Source: Paulinella micropora
Lineage: Eukaryota > Cercozoa > Imbricatea > Euglyphida
DNA length: 64,000 nucleotides
Direction of reading: 5' to 3'
Assembly: GCA_009731375.1 (NCBI GenBank)
Contig: BJOX01000108.1
Span: 201,769-265,768, forward strand
Under the pieces are notes generated by a model, which saw nothing but the letters and a program-made list of their open reading frames with translations, was not told where the DNA came from and searched no databases. The position numbers and the translations under genes are program-made. Below, one piece after another: positions 1-10,390 of the stretch (the stretch's first letter is position 1; each line of letters begins with the position of its first letter).

Positions 1-1
1 T

Positions 2-3000
2 AAATCTTTATATAATCCAAACGACAAAATACAAGTAAGGATATCGGCTATTCCAGAATCGTGGAATGTACAAACAAAAAATGAATTCGTAAAAGTAAAA
101 GACTTTGACTTACAAGACATATTAGAAAGACTTACAAAGATTTTACAATCAAACGACGAAGTGTGGATGGATGAGGAAGGGGCAACAATGGAATCAATTG
201 ATTTCAATTTTATGGGAGTAAGGATGCCAGAGGGAGGGGCTAGATTGAAAGCAATAACACAGGAGAACATTTACAAAAAGAAATGAGTGATACAAATAAA
301 TAACGACGACAACGTATGTCTGGCAAGGGCTATCGTTGTGGCAACAGCCAAGATAGAGAAACACAACAAATACGAACAAATAAGGAAGGGTCGCAGGATA
401 CAGGACGAACTGGCAAATACATTACACGAGGAGGCCGGTGTCATAAAAGATTTATGTGGTCTTCCTGAGGTAGATGTGTTTGCTAGTCATATAAAATACA
501 ACATAGCAATTGTTGAATTTCCAGACAAGATAATATATAAAACTGAATTCAAAGATGAAAAGGAACAACCATACAAACACATTTACATACTCAAAACCAA
601 AAACCATTACGACACCATAGTGAGCATGAAGGCCTTCCTAGTATCAAAACGAAACTTCTGTGAGCAGTGTATGAAAGGTTATGAGCATAATCATTCCTGT
701 GTGGCGAAATGTAATATATGCCTTACGGATGGATGTAAGGGGTATAACAACATAACAAAATGGAAACAATGCGAAAAATGTAACCGCAAATTTCCAAATG
801 ATGAATGCTTCAACAATCATAGCACAAGCACTTGTGAAACAAAAAAGAAATGTCTTAACTGCTCGAAGACATACACACGCGAACATAAGTGCGGTTATGA
901 CAAATGTAAAAATTGTAAAATCCTACAACCATTTGAGCATAGGTGTAATATGAAACAAAAAGAAATACATAAACCCTCTGATAAATATGTGTTGTTTGAT
1001 TTTGAGGCAACACAAGAGACAGGCACACATATCACTAACCATTCAGAGAGTCAGGCACACATATCATTAACCATGCAGAGAGTCAGTATTTCACATACAG
1101 CTCATCTAAGTCGTGCGGAGACACGACATCGCCGCAAAGCGGCTCATCCATCATACACAAAAGCATAGACGAGTTTTGTAATTGGGCATTTGGCAATCAA
1201 CACAAGGACTTCACGTTCATAACACATAATGCGAGGGGTTATGATTGTCAGTTTGTGCTTAAATGGTGAATAGAAAAAGGCATTTCACCATTTGTCATAT
1301 ATCAAGGGGGTAAGATTATGATGATGGCTGTGGGTAAGACTAGATTTATTGATAGTCTTTCTTTCCTAACTATGCCTCTATCTGATTTCCCTGAAACCTT
1401 TGGTTTAGATGAATTAAAGAAAGGATTTTTCCCTCACTTCTTCAATACTGAGGCAAATCCAAATTATGTAGGGGCAATACCAGACAAGGACTATTACGGC
1501 TGCAACACATTTTCAAAACATAAACGACAAGAATTTCCGAAATGGTATGAAGAACAGAAGGACAAAGTGTTTGATTTCAAAAAAGAAATGGAAGCATATT
1601 GTCATAGTGATGTGGATATATTGAGAAGGGGGTGTATGAAATTTAGAGAGAGCTTCCTAGAATTTGGCATAGACCCATTCCAATACACAACCTTCGCATC
1701 TACCTGTATGGCATTATATAAAGCAATCTATATGCCGACAGATAGCATAGCAGTCATACCAACACACAGAACAGACAAAGCAAAAACGAGCCGTATGTGT
1801 GTGGAGTGGCTATCATACAGAGAGAAGAAAGACAATACAACCATACAGCACGGATTAAATGGAAACGAAAAAATGATATATTTAAAAGGTGCAGGTAAAG
1901 CATACTTAGACGGATATGACCCAAAGACAAAAATGGCATATGAGTTTCATGGGTGCTACTGGCACGGGTGGCCTCAGTGTTATGACGGCAATCAAATGAA
2001 TAAAGAGCAATCTGTTAATAAGACATTTGGACAATTATACAAGGAAACAAAACGACGGGAAACTTTAATAAAGCAACACGAGGAAGTGAATAATTTAATA
2101 ACAATATGGGGTTGTAAGTGGAACAGAATAAGAGTAAGGCAGGAATTCAAAAGGAACATAGAAGAGACATTAATGGAGCAAGAGACAATCAACCCACGAC
2201 ACGCGATGTTTGGGGGGATGACAAATGCTCTATCTTTATATTGGAGGGCAATTAAACAACAACAATACGCCAAATACATAGACATATGCTCCCTCTATCC
2301 GTCTGTTATGTTTTATGATCCCTACCCTCTCGGACATCATAAAGTAATTAAGGCAGACAAGGCATTACAAATGTTAAATCAAAAGACAGCATTTGGATTA
2401 GCCAAAGTAAAAATGCTACCGCCTAGGGGACTAATTCACCCTGTCCTACCCTGTCAAGATAGAGGAAAGATGATGTATTATTTATGTAATAAGTGTGGAA
2501 AGGAAAGCTTACAGGACAAATGTCAGCACGACGACACAGAGAGGGCACTCACAGGCACTTGGGCAACACCACTCATTTATAAAGCAATGGAAAAAGGTTA
2601 TAATATCATTAAAGTTTATGAGGTGTGGCACTGGGAACAACAAACAACAACCCTATTCAAAGACTACATAAAAACCTTTCTACAAGTAAAGCAAGAGGCA
2701 AGTGGCTACCCGTCAAATGTGGAAACAGAGGAACAAAAAGACAATTACATAAAGGACTATGAGGAAAAGATGGGTATTAAGTTGGACAAAAGCAAAATAG
2801 AAAAGAATAAAGGAAGGAGGGCAGTCGCAAAACTATGTCTGAATTCTCTGTGGGGAAAGTTTGGACAACAAAGCAACAAGACACAGACGATAATCGTCAG
2901 GAGTGAGGCAGAATTATACAAAATACTAAATGACAAAGACATAAACGAAATCTCAATCAATATGATAAATAAAGAATGCCTTGAACTATCCTACAATCTA

Positions 3001-3663
3001 CACCCCGAAAAAGTGTCTGACCCTTACAACACAAACATATGTGTAGCTTTATTCACAACAGCACACGCACAAATGAGATTGTATGATATGATGGATAGAT
3101 TGGGAGACAGGGTATTATATCACGACACAGACAACATAATATATTCAGTTGATGAAAAACAAGGACAGACAACAATGCCGACGGGTGACTTATTAGGACA
3201 ATGGACAGACGAACTAATAGACAAAAAGACAAAAGTAAGCAGAAAGATAACTACATTTGTGGGCTCGGGGCCTAAGTCCTACGGCTACATACTAAACGAC
3301 GGCACAACAAAAATGGAACTGAAGGGCTTTTCTATGAACTACGACACTTGCAGGAAACTGAACTTGGTAAGTATGTTTAGTGTGATAAGTAATGGTCTTG
3401 GAATAAAGGACGAAGAACTATCAAAAAAAGCATATGAGGAATTAGAAGCATTATTGGAGACAGAAGGAGAAAAGCACATAGCAAAGAATGTGGCTGAGAA
3501 TGGAAATGTAGCAATACACAACCACAGCAAAATTACGAGGAACAAAAAAGACAAAACGATTACCTCCGAACATTTGAAAAAGATATTCTCATTTACTTAC
3601 ACAAAAAGAGTAATACAGCCGATTAAAAAGAACCATATCTCTACACTGCCTTACGGATTTTAA
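2..3663 (+). pseudogene. Protein-primed family B DNA polymerase (Polinton/adintovirus type), 5'-truncated by window edge, broken
   Basis: This gene would replicate a linear viral genome by protein priming. The frame is open from base 2 and continues past an in-frame TGA at 284-286. A Cys-rich zinc-binding stretch lies at about 650-950. Exonuclease motifs follow: FDFEATQ (~995), HNARGYDCQF (~1227) and YCHSDVDIL (~1597). Polymerase motifs are DICSLYPSVMFYDPYP (~2281), KLCLNSLWGKFGQ (~2830) and YHDTDNIIY (~3118). There are three breaks: the TGA at 284, a 32-bp tandem duplication at 1020-1083 that shifts the frame, and a TGA at 1267-1269. From 1270 to the stop at 3661 it is open for about 800 codons. 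It lies directly outside the left terminal repeat of element A, so it belongs to another copy or to a rearranged A. The family assignment is secure; the N-terminus is missing from the window. Confidence 0.93.
1020..1083. repeat. 32-bp tandem duplication inside the polymerase gene
   Basis: Positions 1020-1051 and 1052-1083 are two copies of a 32-bp unit beginning CAGGCACACATATCA and differing at two bases. The second copy adds 32 bases and shifts the reading frame just after the first exonuclease motif. The polymerase at 24.2-28.2 kb has a single copy here, so the duplication is a later, inactivating event. Confidence 0.9.
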
Positions 3664-3721
3664 AGGCAATTTTTTTTTTTTTTTTTTTTAAAAGCACACT
3701 GCGGATTTTAAAGGCAAACAA
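3645..3721. other. Junction between polymerase fragment and element A
   Basis: After the polymerase stop there is a run of about 20 T, then a second, imperfect copy of the last bases of the polymerase gene: CGGATTTTAAAGGCAA occurs at ~3652 and again at ~3701. The short duplication next to a homopolymer looks like a rearrangement scar. Confidence 0.6.
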
Positions 3722-4010
3722 AAATAAAAAACACGACGAGCCCACGTTTAATCGAATGGGAATTGAACCCGCGACACAGAAAACCGAGTGTGAGCACCCT
3801 TCCCATTCATCTATGTGAACTTTGTCTCAACACTTTCGCAACAAGCACACTCATAAAAATATACACATCCTACTTGAGAGAACATCTGGAAAAAGGTGAA
3901 GTAGGAGCAACCAATGAAAAAGGAAAAATAAAATATCAAACCACGAATAAAGGAAGAAGAAAATCGTTTTTTTGTGTTTTTGTGTTGGACTATTTTGTTG
4001 AAGCACACAA
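3722..4010. repeat. Left inverted terminal repeat of element A
   Basis: This stretch is an imperfect inverted copy of 20609-20935. Shared blocks, in opposite orientation, include the GGGTTCAATTCCC box, the ACCGAG...GAGCACCCTTCCCATT block, the CATAAAAATATACACATCC block and the GGTGAAGTAGGAGCAACCAA block. Both copies end at the ATG of the first gene inside the element, and the first codons of those two genes are also similar. Promoters for the outermost genes on both sides should therefore sit in the repeat. Similarity by eye is roughly 80 percent. Confidence 0.85.
3727..3820 (-). ncRNA. Pol III-type unit (A box, B box, T-run terminator) in the left terminal repeat
   Basis: On the minus strand an A-box-like TAGATGAATGGG (3813-3802) is followed by a B-box-like GGGTTCAATTCCC (3770-3758) and then a T6 run (~3731-3726). 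The same order is kept in the right repeat, pointing outward there too. The sequence between the boxes does not fold into a full tRNA cloverleaf, so I call it tRNA-like, not a tRNA gene. Confidence 0.4.
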
Positions 4011-4411
4011 ATGAGTGAAAGTGAATACAAAGAAAGTGAAAGAGAGGATGGAAAGGATTGGGATGAATTCTGTTCTGACAAACCAGAATGGAATGTTAGT
4101 AGAGATCTTTTTACCAGTCTGTATAGACCAATGACCACCCTCACCAGACTATGCGAGAAGTTTGAAAAACTTTCAATTGAAACAAAAAATGAAACCCTCA
4201 CATTGAAAGATATTCAAAAGGTAATTCAAGACCAAATAAAGGAAATTGAGAATAGTAATTCATCAAAACCAAAGGATTTTTTCCATTTGGTAAATATTGC
4301 GGGAAGAAAATTCAAGATGTAGCGGTTATCGATAAGCCATATTTGGAATTCCGTCAGCCGTGGTTTGAGAAATTTACAGACATTAAAAGTGAAGTAAAAA
4401 AATATATGTAA
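4011..4411 (+). pseudogene. ExoX-like C-terminal (DUF3820-type) small protein, N-terminally fused to the terminal-repeat gene start, frameshifted
   Basis: The ATG at 4011 follows the left terminal repeat. The first ~30 residues (MSESEYKES..., KDWDEF) resemble the start of the gene at the right end (20608, MSDSESVDE..., KDWDEY). From about codon 35 (TTLTRLCEKFE) the protein matches the gene at 28330-28617. After a frameshift near 4290 it ends in the FGKY-x-GKK ... IDKPYLEF ... PWFEKFT pattern of ExoX-type C-terminal modules, which accompany nucleases and DNA-binding proteins. The product is therefore a chimera of a terminal-repeat gene start and an internal gene, as expected if a deletion fused them and removed the polymerase. 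Its molecular role is unknown. Confidence 0.7.
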
Positions 4412-4454
4412 TAAAAATTATTTTGCTCAAAGATTTTAAAAATCTTTGTATAAG

Positions 4455-4840
4455 GTGACTGACCTGAACACCAAACAGGACTACTTAAATGAATTTGAAA
4501 AATGGAACATTGACAGCGACATTAAAAAGCCTACGATTAAATGGACTAAACCTGACATTGTTTTTTTCTATGAGCAATACAAGCCACGTGATGATAATGT
4601 GAAAGTAGTTATTCAATCCAATGTTGATTTGCAAGATAAATCAACATTTGCGACATTAGAAAAAATAATGGACGAAGAACCAAGCACAACTTTTAAGGAG
4701 ACTGATTTAAAAGAGACTGGAATTACTGAGATAGCACAAAATGAAACCGGTATTTTCTTCAATATGGTAAGTATAAAAATATGAAAATTGAAGATGTCGC
4801 TAAGATTGATAAACCATAACTTGAATATTTAATATCTGTG
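4455..4840 (+). pseudogene. Conserved PLV protein with SDIKKPT...FYEQYKPR N-terminal domain and a decayed ExoX-C tail
   Basis: It is homologous to 28648-29042 (B) and to the N-terminus of 38603-39262 (C). Shared blocks are QDYLNEFEKWNIDSDIKKP, DIVFFYEQYKPRDDNV and FKETDLKETGITEI. The start codon seen as ATG in B is GTG here (4455), and no upstream ATG exists in frame. The reading frame ends at 4784, but in another frame the bases that follow encode YGKYKNMKIEDVAKIDKP, a second ExoX-C-like module, before a stop. Lost start plus frameshift mark it as a pseudogene. Function is unknown; its place next to the ExoX-C gene is conserved in A and B. Confidence 0.65.
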
Positions 4841-4892
4841 ATGATACATCGCTTTCCGCTTATGATTTTTTTATTATTATTTACTTTTAAAC

Positions 4893-4946
4893 GATATTTA
4901 CAAACAGCACGAAAGCCGAAGGCGAAAGTGCGGATTTGTAAATATC
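4893..4946. terminator. Hairpin at the 3' end of the surface-protein gene
   Basis: GATATTTACAAA (4893-4904) pairs with TTTGTAAATATC (4935-4946), a perfect 12-bp stem. A second symmetric core, CACGAAAGCC / GGCGAAAGTG, lies inside. The stem overlaps the stop of the minus-strand gene ending at 4945. Role as an RNA 3'-end signal is inferred. Confidence 0.6.
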
Positions 4947-6186
4947 ACTGGTCTTCTATAAAATTAGCGATAATATTGACATTTCCACCATTATTAGTAG
5001 TGGAAACTGATTTCTGTGTAAAAGTTAATACATCACTTGGAGACAGATAAATATCATAATTTCTTAGATTGATTTGTTGAGTTGAACTTGCATTAATATA
5101 AATTTTAAAAATCGTCGTTCCGTTGGCGATAGCAGTCGCTGTTGTGTCAGTATCAACTATTGAATATTTCGTATCTACATCAGCATACACTGCTCCAGTT
5201 AAAGTTCCATTCAGCACCATTCTGACTACATTTGTTTTTCCGTCTTCATTACTAATGCTTATCAATGATGGATATACTAATGAATAATTCTAAGTTAGCA
5301 CCACCACTATCATATTTTGCCTTATTTCTTATACTCAATATTGGTCTTTCTGTGGTGTGAGCAGTTTCACTACCCACAATTGAATTCGTTATGCTGGTAT
5401 TAATAGTATTTGACCCCTCAATGAATAAACTTGCACTTGCTGTTTTAAGAGTTTGTATTCCAGTCGCTGCATCATTTTTCATTACTGCTGTAAAGGGTAA
5501 TGTCGTATTTCGCATACTTACACCAGTATCAGCATTCGCATAGTCAATCATATGAACTAATTGAAATAATCCTGTTATGGATTTTCAATATAAAACTTAA
5601 TAGCACCAAACCCAAGATACTGAAATTGACTTTGAAATACATTTCCTCTGCTCCAAACTTCTTCTGGCATAGCCGAAGTTCCATCGCACGGGTCATCCCA
5701 GTCTGCTTGGTCAATATAATCTACGACACCTCCTTTACAATGCGCAATATTCATTCCTGCTCTATTTTTGTAGAAATAAAATCCATCAACGAGTTCATTT
5801 CCTATTCCAATATATGAATAGTAATCTTTTGTATCATCCGTTGTCCATATAGCAGTAAAGCGGGCGAGGACACCCGTTCCAGTTCTATATTTTATTCTCC
5901 TTTTACTTACCAGTCTAGCATCCGCCGTAGCATCCGCTTGAGTTTGTAATTCAGCCATATTATTCAAAAATGACACAGATGACTTTGTTTCTGTTTTTGT
6001 CCATATCCTAGTATTAATGGTATATGGAAAGATTTCCTGTAAAACTGGTATTAATTGACCTACTACTGCTTCGCCAAAAACGGTTTTTGAATTATTTGTT
6101 TCAATATCACAATCATATCCAACTTTGATATTTATAAATTCTCCGTCCGTATTTTCTGCGATTAAGTTTCTCTGGTGAGTTTTCAT
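4945..6186 (-). pseudogene. Beta-rich surface/receptor-binding-like protein, frameshifted
   Basis: Three overlapping frames (6186-5575, 5551-5252, 5265-4945) together match the intact 411-aa protein at 51708-52943 and the truncated copy at 29208-29985. Shared blocks include FPYTINTR, AELQTQADA..., SRGNVFQSQFQYLG, FYIENP and the C-terminal LNGTLTGAVYADVDT and LTFTQKSVSTTN. The sequence is rich in T, S, N and hydrophobic beta-type segments, with no signal peptide or membrane segment. I choose the ATG at 6186; the upstream GTG is unlikely in a eukaryote. It sits beside the major capsid gene. A virion-surface role is inferred from composition and position; the family is not one I can name. Confidence 0.7.
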
Positions 6187-6191
6187 TGATA

Positions 6192-6236
6192 TTTGAGAAT
6201 TGCGATTCGTGCTTCGCACTCTCTCTTATTCTCAAA
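6192..6236. promoter_or_regulatory. Hairpin just upstream of the surface-protein start (start-type hairpin)
   Basis: TTTGAGAAT (6192-6200) pairs with ATTCTCAAA (6228-6236), enclosing TGCGATTCGTGCTTCGCACT. It lies 5 bases upstream of the minus-strand ATG at 6186. A near copy lies upstream of the ATPase gene (13261-13306), so this is a repeated element associated with gene starts. Confidence 0.6.
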
Positions 6237-6307
6237 CGTCGTTTTCCTATATTATACGAGAAAAAATATTTAATCTATTAATTTTTACTTTTTTGTTTCT
6301 CACGATT

Positions 6308-6357
6308 TTTATCAACAAACGAGAATGAGTGAAACGAATGAAAGTGTAGTTGATAAA
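6308..6357. terminator. Hairpin at the 3' end of the major capsid gene (end-type hairpin)
   Basis: TTTATCAAC (6308-6316) pairs with GTTGATAAA (6349-6357); the loop reads AAACGAGAATGAGTGAAACG and on. It ends two bases from the capsid stop codon. A near-identical copy lies at 13360-13409, also at the 3' end of a gene. Confidence 0.6.
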
Positions 6358-6359
6358 TA

Positions 6360-7843
6360 TCAACTCATCAAAATTTCAACTCCCTTAACAAGCACACTAC
6401 GTTGAAGAATGGCGAATGTGTAATGGTTAAGATTAGTTATGCCAATACCACTCGCATCATTACTTGTAGTTGAAACGAATTCATATCGCCTCTCAGTGTC
6501 TAGGCTTAAACCGCTCACCTCATAGCCGCCTGTGTCCTTATCGCACAACGGTCGGTTATTGTCCCAAGTATCTACGTGGAACCAGTTGTAATGATAGACA
6601 TCGCTGTTTAGGATAGCACTTCCTTTCAACCTATCCTTCAAAATCATATAGTCTTCATTCTCAGAAGTGTCAATGTCAAATTGTTGAAGACGAGAGCAGT
6701 CAAGGGTTGTACATAATAAGAAATAATTTTAGCATCCGCCCTGTTGTCATTATCAAAAGAAGTATTAACACTCTCAGTGAAATGAAAGGCAGAAGTATAA
6801 ATACGACGAATTCTTTCACCCTGCGAGCGGTTCATCTTAATAACATAGTTCTGTTGGTTTGTTTGAAGACTTTGCTTCCAAGCGATAGGGTACTCAATCT
6901 TAAATGGAAAGCCTTCACCCGCAATCTTTTGCTGGACACCGAGGATGACATTCGGGTCAGTCTCAACAGCAAGGAATAGATTTAGGTTAGATACGATAGC
7001 ACCAGCGGTAGTAGCGGCAGCACCAGTGGAAATAGAACTAGCATCAGTGCCATAGAATGAAGAGCGGTTGGTTTCAGCCCACACAATCCGCATATCCAAA
7101 ATTTCATTAAATCCAATAGCCTTATCCAGTTCAAAAATAGTGCCAAACAGCATACCCAAAGGAAACTTAACATTGATAACAGGGGTGGCAGCATTGGCAG
7201 TTCCACCTTCAAAATACTTAGCCTCCTCAAAAGGAACATTAACCAAACTATAATCCCCCGCAGTGCTATCGGCGAGAGCGGTATCATTATTACGGCGGGC
7301 ATTAACAAGTGGCACTTTGTAATATCCTTGAACTGCAGCGACCAATCCAGCAGTATTGCCTGCAGCAGTAATTGCCGTTCTTTCCGCTACGGTTCCAATT
7401 TCAACTTTTCCAGCATTACACTTTTGAAGCATAGCACCGCTACCCACACCAGCACCATGATTTTCAAGTGCCATAAATTTTTCATACTTAATTTCTGGCT
7501 TCCATATAACCTTTGTGTAGTTTCCCACATGTTGAAGATTACACAAATACTGCCCGCTTCGGCTTCGCAATTCAATAGTTTTAATCATAGACAGACAATC
7601 CATATAGATACGATTGTAGCGACCAGCAGCACCTGGGGCAGACGGAGTGTAAGTAAATCGCAACACACTCCTCGCAAGGTTCAAAGGACGAGTAGGAATT
7701 TCAAAGGTGTTTTCCATACCACCAGCAGTAGTAAGTGCGACAGGTTGCGAGCCTTCACGAGTTGTAAGTTTGGTTAATTCATACTTACCAGTGAGCAGTT
7801 CCTTAGTCTGATGGACTAGTTCTCCTCCGTATTGGACAGGCAT
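6360..7843 (-). pseudogene. Major capsid protein (double jelly-roll), one frameshift
   Basis: This would form the hexon-like trimers of an icosahedral virion. The ATG at 7843 (MPVQYGGELVHQ) opens a 399-codon frame ending at 6644. The C-terminal part continues in another frame to 6360, after a one-base shift near 6705. The C-terminal tail contains HYNWFHVDTWDNNRPLC and NLNHYTFAILQRS, typical of adintovirus/Polinton capsid proteins, and total length near 490 residues fits the family. It is only distantly similar to the capsid protein of element C (49109-50530). The penton gene is next upstream, the usual capsid cluster. Only one frame break is seen, so decay is mild. Confidence 0.88.
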
Positions 7844-7923
7844 TTTTTCTTTTTTTGAAGTAGCGTAAATTAACTAATAACCAGAATATATTTATAGAAA
7901 AAAATAAATAATTCTAAAATTAA

Positions 7924-8734
7924 TTATCTAGCCTTTAACAAATTGAAGAATGAATTAAATAAATTAAAATAATTACTTTCACGATAGACTAATAAAGTCA
8001 TAACAATACCTAAACCATTAAGATTTATTGCTTGGTCGTTTTCGTCTGTCAAGTAAAACCTAAACATATTGTTTGAATTGGCGGACAATGTTTTACCATA
8101 CTCTGACCCGCTTCCATCATAGATAACAGAACCAAGGAATTTCGTTGGCTGTGTATATTTCTTGAATCACGTGATTATCACCTTCCCCCACTAAGTCAGA
8201 TTAAAGGTATAAAGTCTTTTCTCCAGTTAAAATAATTACATTTGGAGATTTAATAAAATCATTAGCGAAGAAATATGTTGAGTTTCTATCAAAAACCATT
8301 GCCTCGTGAATGCGGGTATCACCATCAAATATAAACCGCGGTTGAATTCCTTTATTCTCTGACACACTGAATGTTAACTTTACATCTTCTGGGTTAATGT
8401 TGGTATTATTACTGGATACCACATAAGTACAATTATTTGGGCTGTCTGCGGTTAGCACCTCGGCTAGTTTATTTTTTAGATTGTTCATTGTGTAGTTGCC
8501 CTCAGGTATCGTAATTAAAGCCTCATATCCGTCTTCGGATAATGTAAAAGTATTGTGAGGACTGGCGACAGAGTAATACGATTTTGGAACATAGATATGT
8601 AATATTTTACAATGTGTGGGATTGTCTAGTCCCTTCATATTGACTTCGTGTGTAAAGTCTGAGTCTGTGCCAGTTATCCTATTTTTACTATTAATGTAAT
8701 AGATACCCGAACTTCTTCCTCCCTTATACTCCAT
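7924..8734 (-). pseudogene. Penton / minor capsid jelly-roll protein, stop plus frameshift
   Basis: The start MEYKGGRSSGIYYINS is followed by the family pattern: NSKNRITGTDSDF, PKSYYSV, NTFTL and IPEGNYTMNNLKNKL, as in Polinton and PLV penton proteins at capsid vertices. The first frame stops at 8201 (TAA). The C-terminal part (TKFLGSVIYDGSG..., NMFRFYLTDENDQ, MTLLVY) is read in another frame between ~8160 and 7924. Total length near 265 residues matches the family. Its first 104 bases are repeated at 10126-10229 because of an assembly overlap. Confidence 0.82.
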
Positions 8735-8735
8735 T

Positions 8736-8789
8736 GATATTCAAAACTCCGCACTTTCGTCTTCGGCTTTCGTGCGGTTTTTAAATATC
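8736..8789. promoter_or_regulatory. Hairpin upstream of the penton start
   Basis: GATATT (8736-8741) and AATATC (8784-8789) enclose a stronger inner stem, CCGCAC (8749-8754) / GTGCGG (8772-8777), with CTTTCG-type symmetry. It starts two bases upstream of the penton ATG on the minus strand. The copy at 10231-10284 is the assembly duplicate. Confidence 0.55.
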
Positions 8790-8828
8790 GTTTCCTATAT
8801 TATTAAATATATTTTTTTCAAAATGAAG

Positions 8829-8872
8829 TTTGTAAAACACACGAAAGCGTAGCGAGAGTGTGAATTTACAAA
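8829..8872. terminator. Hairpin downstream of the protease stop
   Basis: TTTGTAAA (8829-8836) pairs with TTTACAAA (8865-8872), with inner ACAC/GTGT pairing around CGAAAGCGTAGCGAG. It lies between the protease stop and the penton start, so each gene of this pair has its own hairpin. The assembly duplicate is at 10324-10367. Confidence 0.55.
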
Positions 8873-8895
8873 TAGGTGTCAAAACCATACCCATT

Positions 8896-9701
8896 CTATG
8901 CTTTTAATTTTTCCGCTTCTTCTTCTTTTAAGTCTGTATAGCCACTGGCAAATTTAAATCGCACTCCTTTAGCCCGCTCCATTAAAAAACGCATAGCAAA
9001 CCATCCACATGTGTCTGAAGTATCACTCTGCTCTTTTACCTTATTTACTTTCATTAATAAATAACTATCGGGGTGGCTTTTATCTATTAGTTGTTTCATT
9101 TGTTGTTGAAAGTCTTCCGTCGGCTCGTAAAGTGCAAAAGGGTCATACACTTCAACACTCCTGTCTTTATCTAGACTTATCCATACTGCCATCCAGTGCT
9201 GTCCTTTTTTGTTGCTAGGGTCGGTATTCATAATAAATCCGTATCGCTTTCTGCTTCCTGGCTTTAATTTGTAGATTTCATCACTGGCTATCGCTCCGAG
9301 ATACCATCCATATTTTTTCATTATGTCATCTATTTCATTAGTCATTAGTCCCCGTCCCTCTCCCTCTTGCTGTGGCTGTTGCTCGTCTGGCTCTGGTTGC
9401 TGTGGCTCTGGTTGCTCTGGCTCTGGTTGCTCTGGCTCCGCAGAACTTGTGCTCGGGGGTGGTGCTACATCCGTCGGTTGTGTCTCCGCTGGTTGTGTAT
9501 TTATCATTTCAAATATAAGTTGTTTAGCATCCGAAGTTTCAAAACGTGGTGGGTCTATTGGCGATAGATTGCTATTTACAGGAGTTTTTTTTTCTTCATT
9601 CTTTTTGATTTTATTTTTAGCAATCATTTTTGTTGTACATTGATCTAGTTTATCCCATCCATCTTTTGCCGATGATATGTTTTCAGTAATTTTTTGTGTG
9701 T
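8896..9701 (-). other. Duplicate 3' portion of the protease gene (assembly overlap)
   Basis: This is the same sequence as 10391-11196. It encodes the C-terminal protease domain and part of the linker, and is cut by the N gap. The apparent ATG at 9627 is an internal methionine of the full gene, not a start. Confidence 0.8.
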
Positions 9702-10125
9702 NNNNNNNNNNNNNNNNNNNNNNNNNNNNNNNNNNNNNNNNNNNNNNNNNNNNNNNNNNNNNNNNNNNNNNNNNNNNNNNNNNNNNNNNNNNNNNNNNNN
9801 NNNNNNNNNNNNNNNNNNNNNNNNNNNNNNNNNNNNNNNNNNNNNNNNNNNNNNNNNNNNNNNNNNNNNNNNNNNNNNNNNNNNNNNNNNNNNNNNNNNN
9901 NNNNNNNNNNNNNNNNNNNNNNNNNNNNNNNNNNNNNNNNNNNNNNNNNNNNNNNNNNNNNNNNNNNNNNNNNNNNNNNNNNNNNNNNNNNNNNNNNNNN
10001 NNNNNNNNNNNNNNNNNNNNNNNNNNNNNNNNNNNNNNNNNNNNNNNNNNNNNNNNNNNNNNNNNNNNNNNNNNNNNNNNNNNNNNNNNNNNNNNNNNNN
10101 NNNNNNNNNNNNNNNNNNNNNNNNN
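9702..10125. other. Assembly gap (424 N)
   Basis: A run of 424 N. The flanking sequences are copies of each other (offset 1495), so the true gap is probably negative and no sequence may be missing. Confidence 0.95.
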
Positions 10126-10229
10126 CCCTTCATATTGACTTCGTGTGTAAAGTCTGAGTCTGTGCCAGTTATCCTATTTTTACTATTAATGTAATAGATA
10201 CCCGAACTTCTTCCTCCCTTATACTCCAT
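10126..10229 (-). other. Duplicate 5' end of the penton gene (assembly overlap)
   Basis: It encodes the first ~34 residues of the penton protein, identical to 8631-8734, and is cut by the gap. It should be read as part of the overlap artefact. Confidence 0.8.
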
Positions 10230-10390
10230 TGATATTCAAAACTCCGCACTTTCGTCTTCGGCTTTCGTGCGGTTTTTAAATATCGTTTCCTATATTATTA
10301 AATATATTTTTTTCAAAATGAAGTTTGTAAAACACACGAAAGCGTAGCGAGAGTGTGAATTTACAAATAGGTGTCAAAACCATACCCATT

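Larger units (their letters stand above)
8631..9701. repeat. Left copy of a 1071-bp duplicated block flanking an N gap
   Basis: Positions 8631-9701 and 10126-11196 appear identical at a constant offset of 1495. The left copy ends exactly at the first N and the right copy begins exactly at the base after the last N. That is the signature of two overlapping contig ends placed side by side, not of a biological duplication. Confidence 0.85.

Noticed and set aside
284-1269. Stop-codon readthrough or an alternative genetic code in the polymerase (TGA at 284 and 1267)
   Set aside because: Intact viral genes in the window end at TGA normally, and the same gene also carries a frameshifting duplication, so ordinary decay is enough.
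3664-3720. Poly-T run after the polymerase as a retrotransposon poly-A tail
   Set aside because: No reverse transcriptase or LINE/SINE sequence is adjacent, and the run is followed by a duplicate of the polymerase 3' end.
8896-10229. Second protease gene and second penton gene
   Set aside because: Exact duplicates ending and starting at the N gap; treated as contig overlap.
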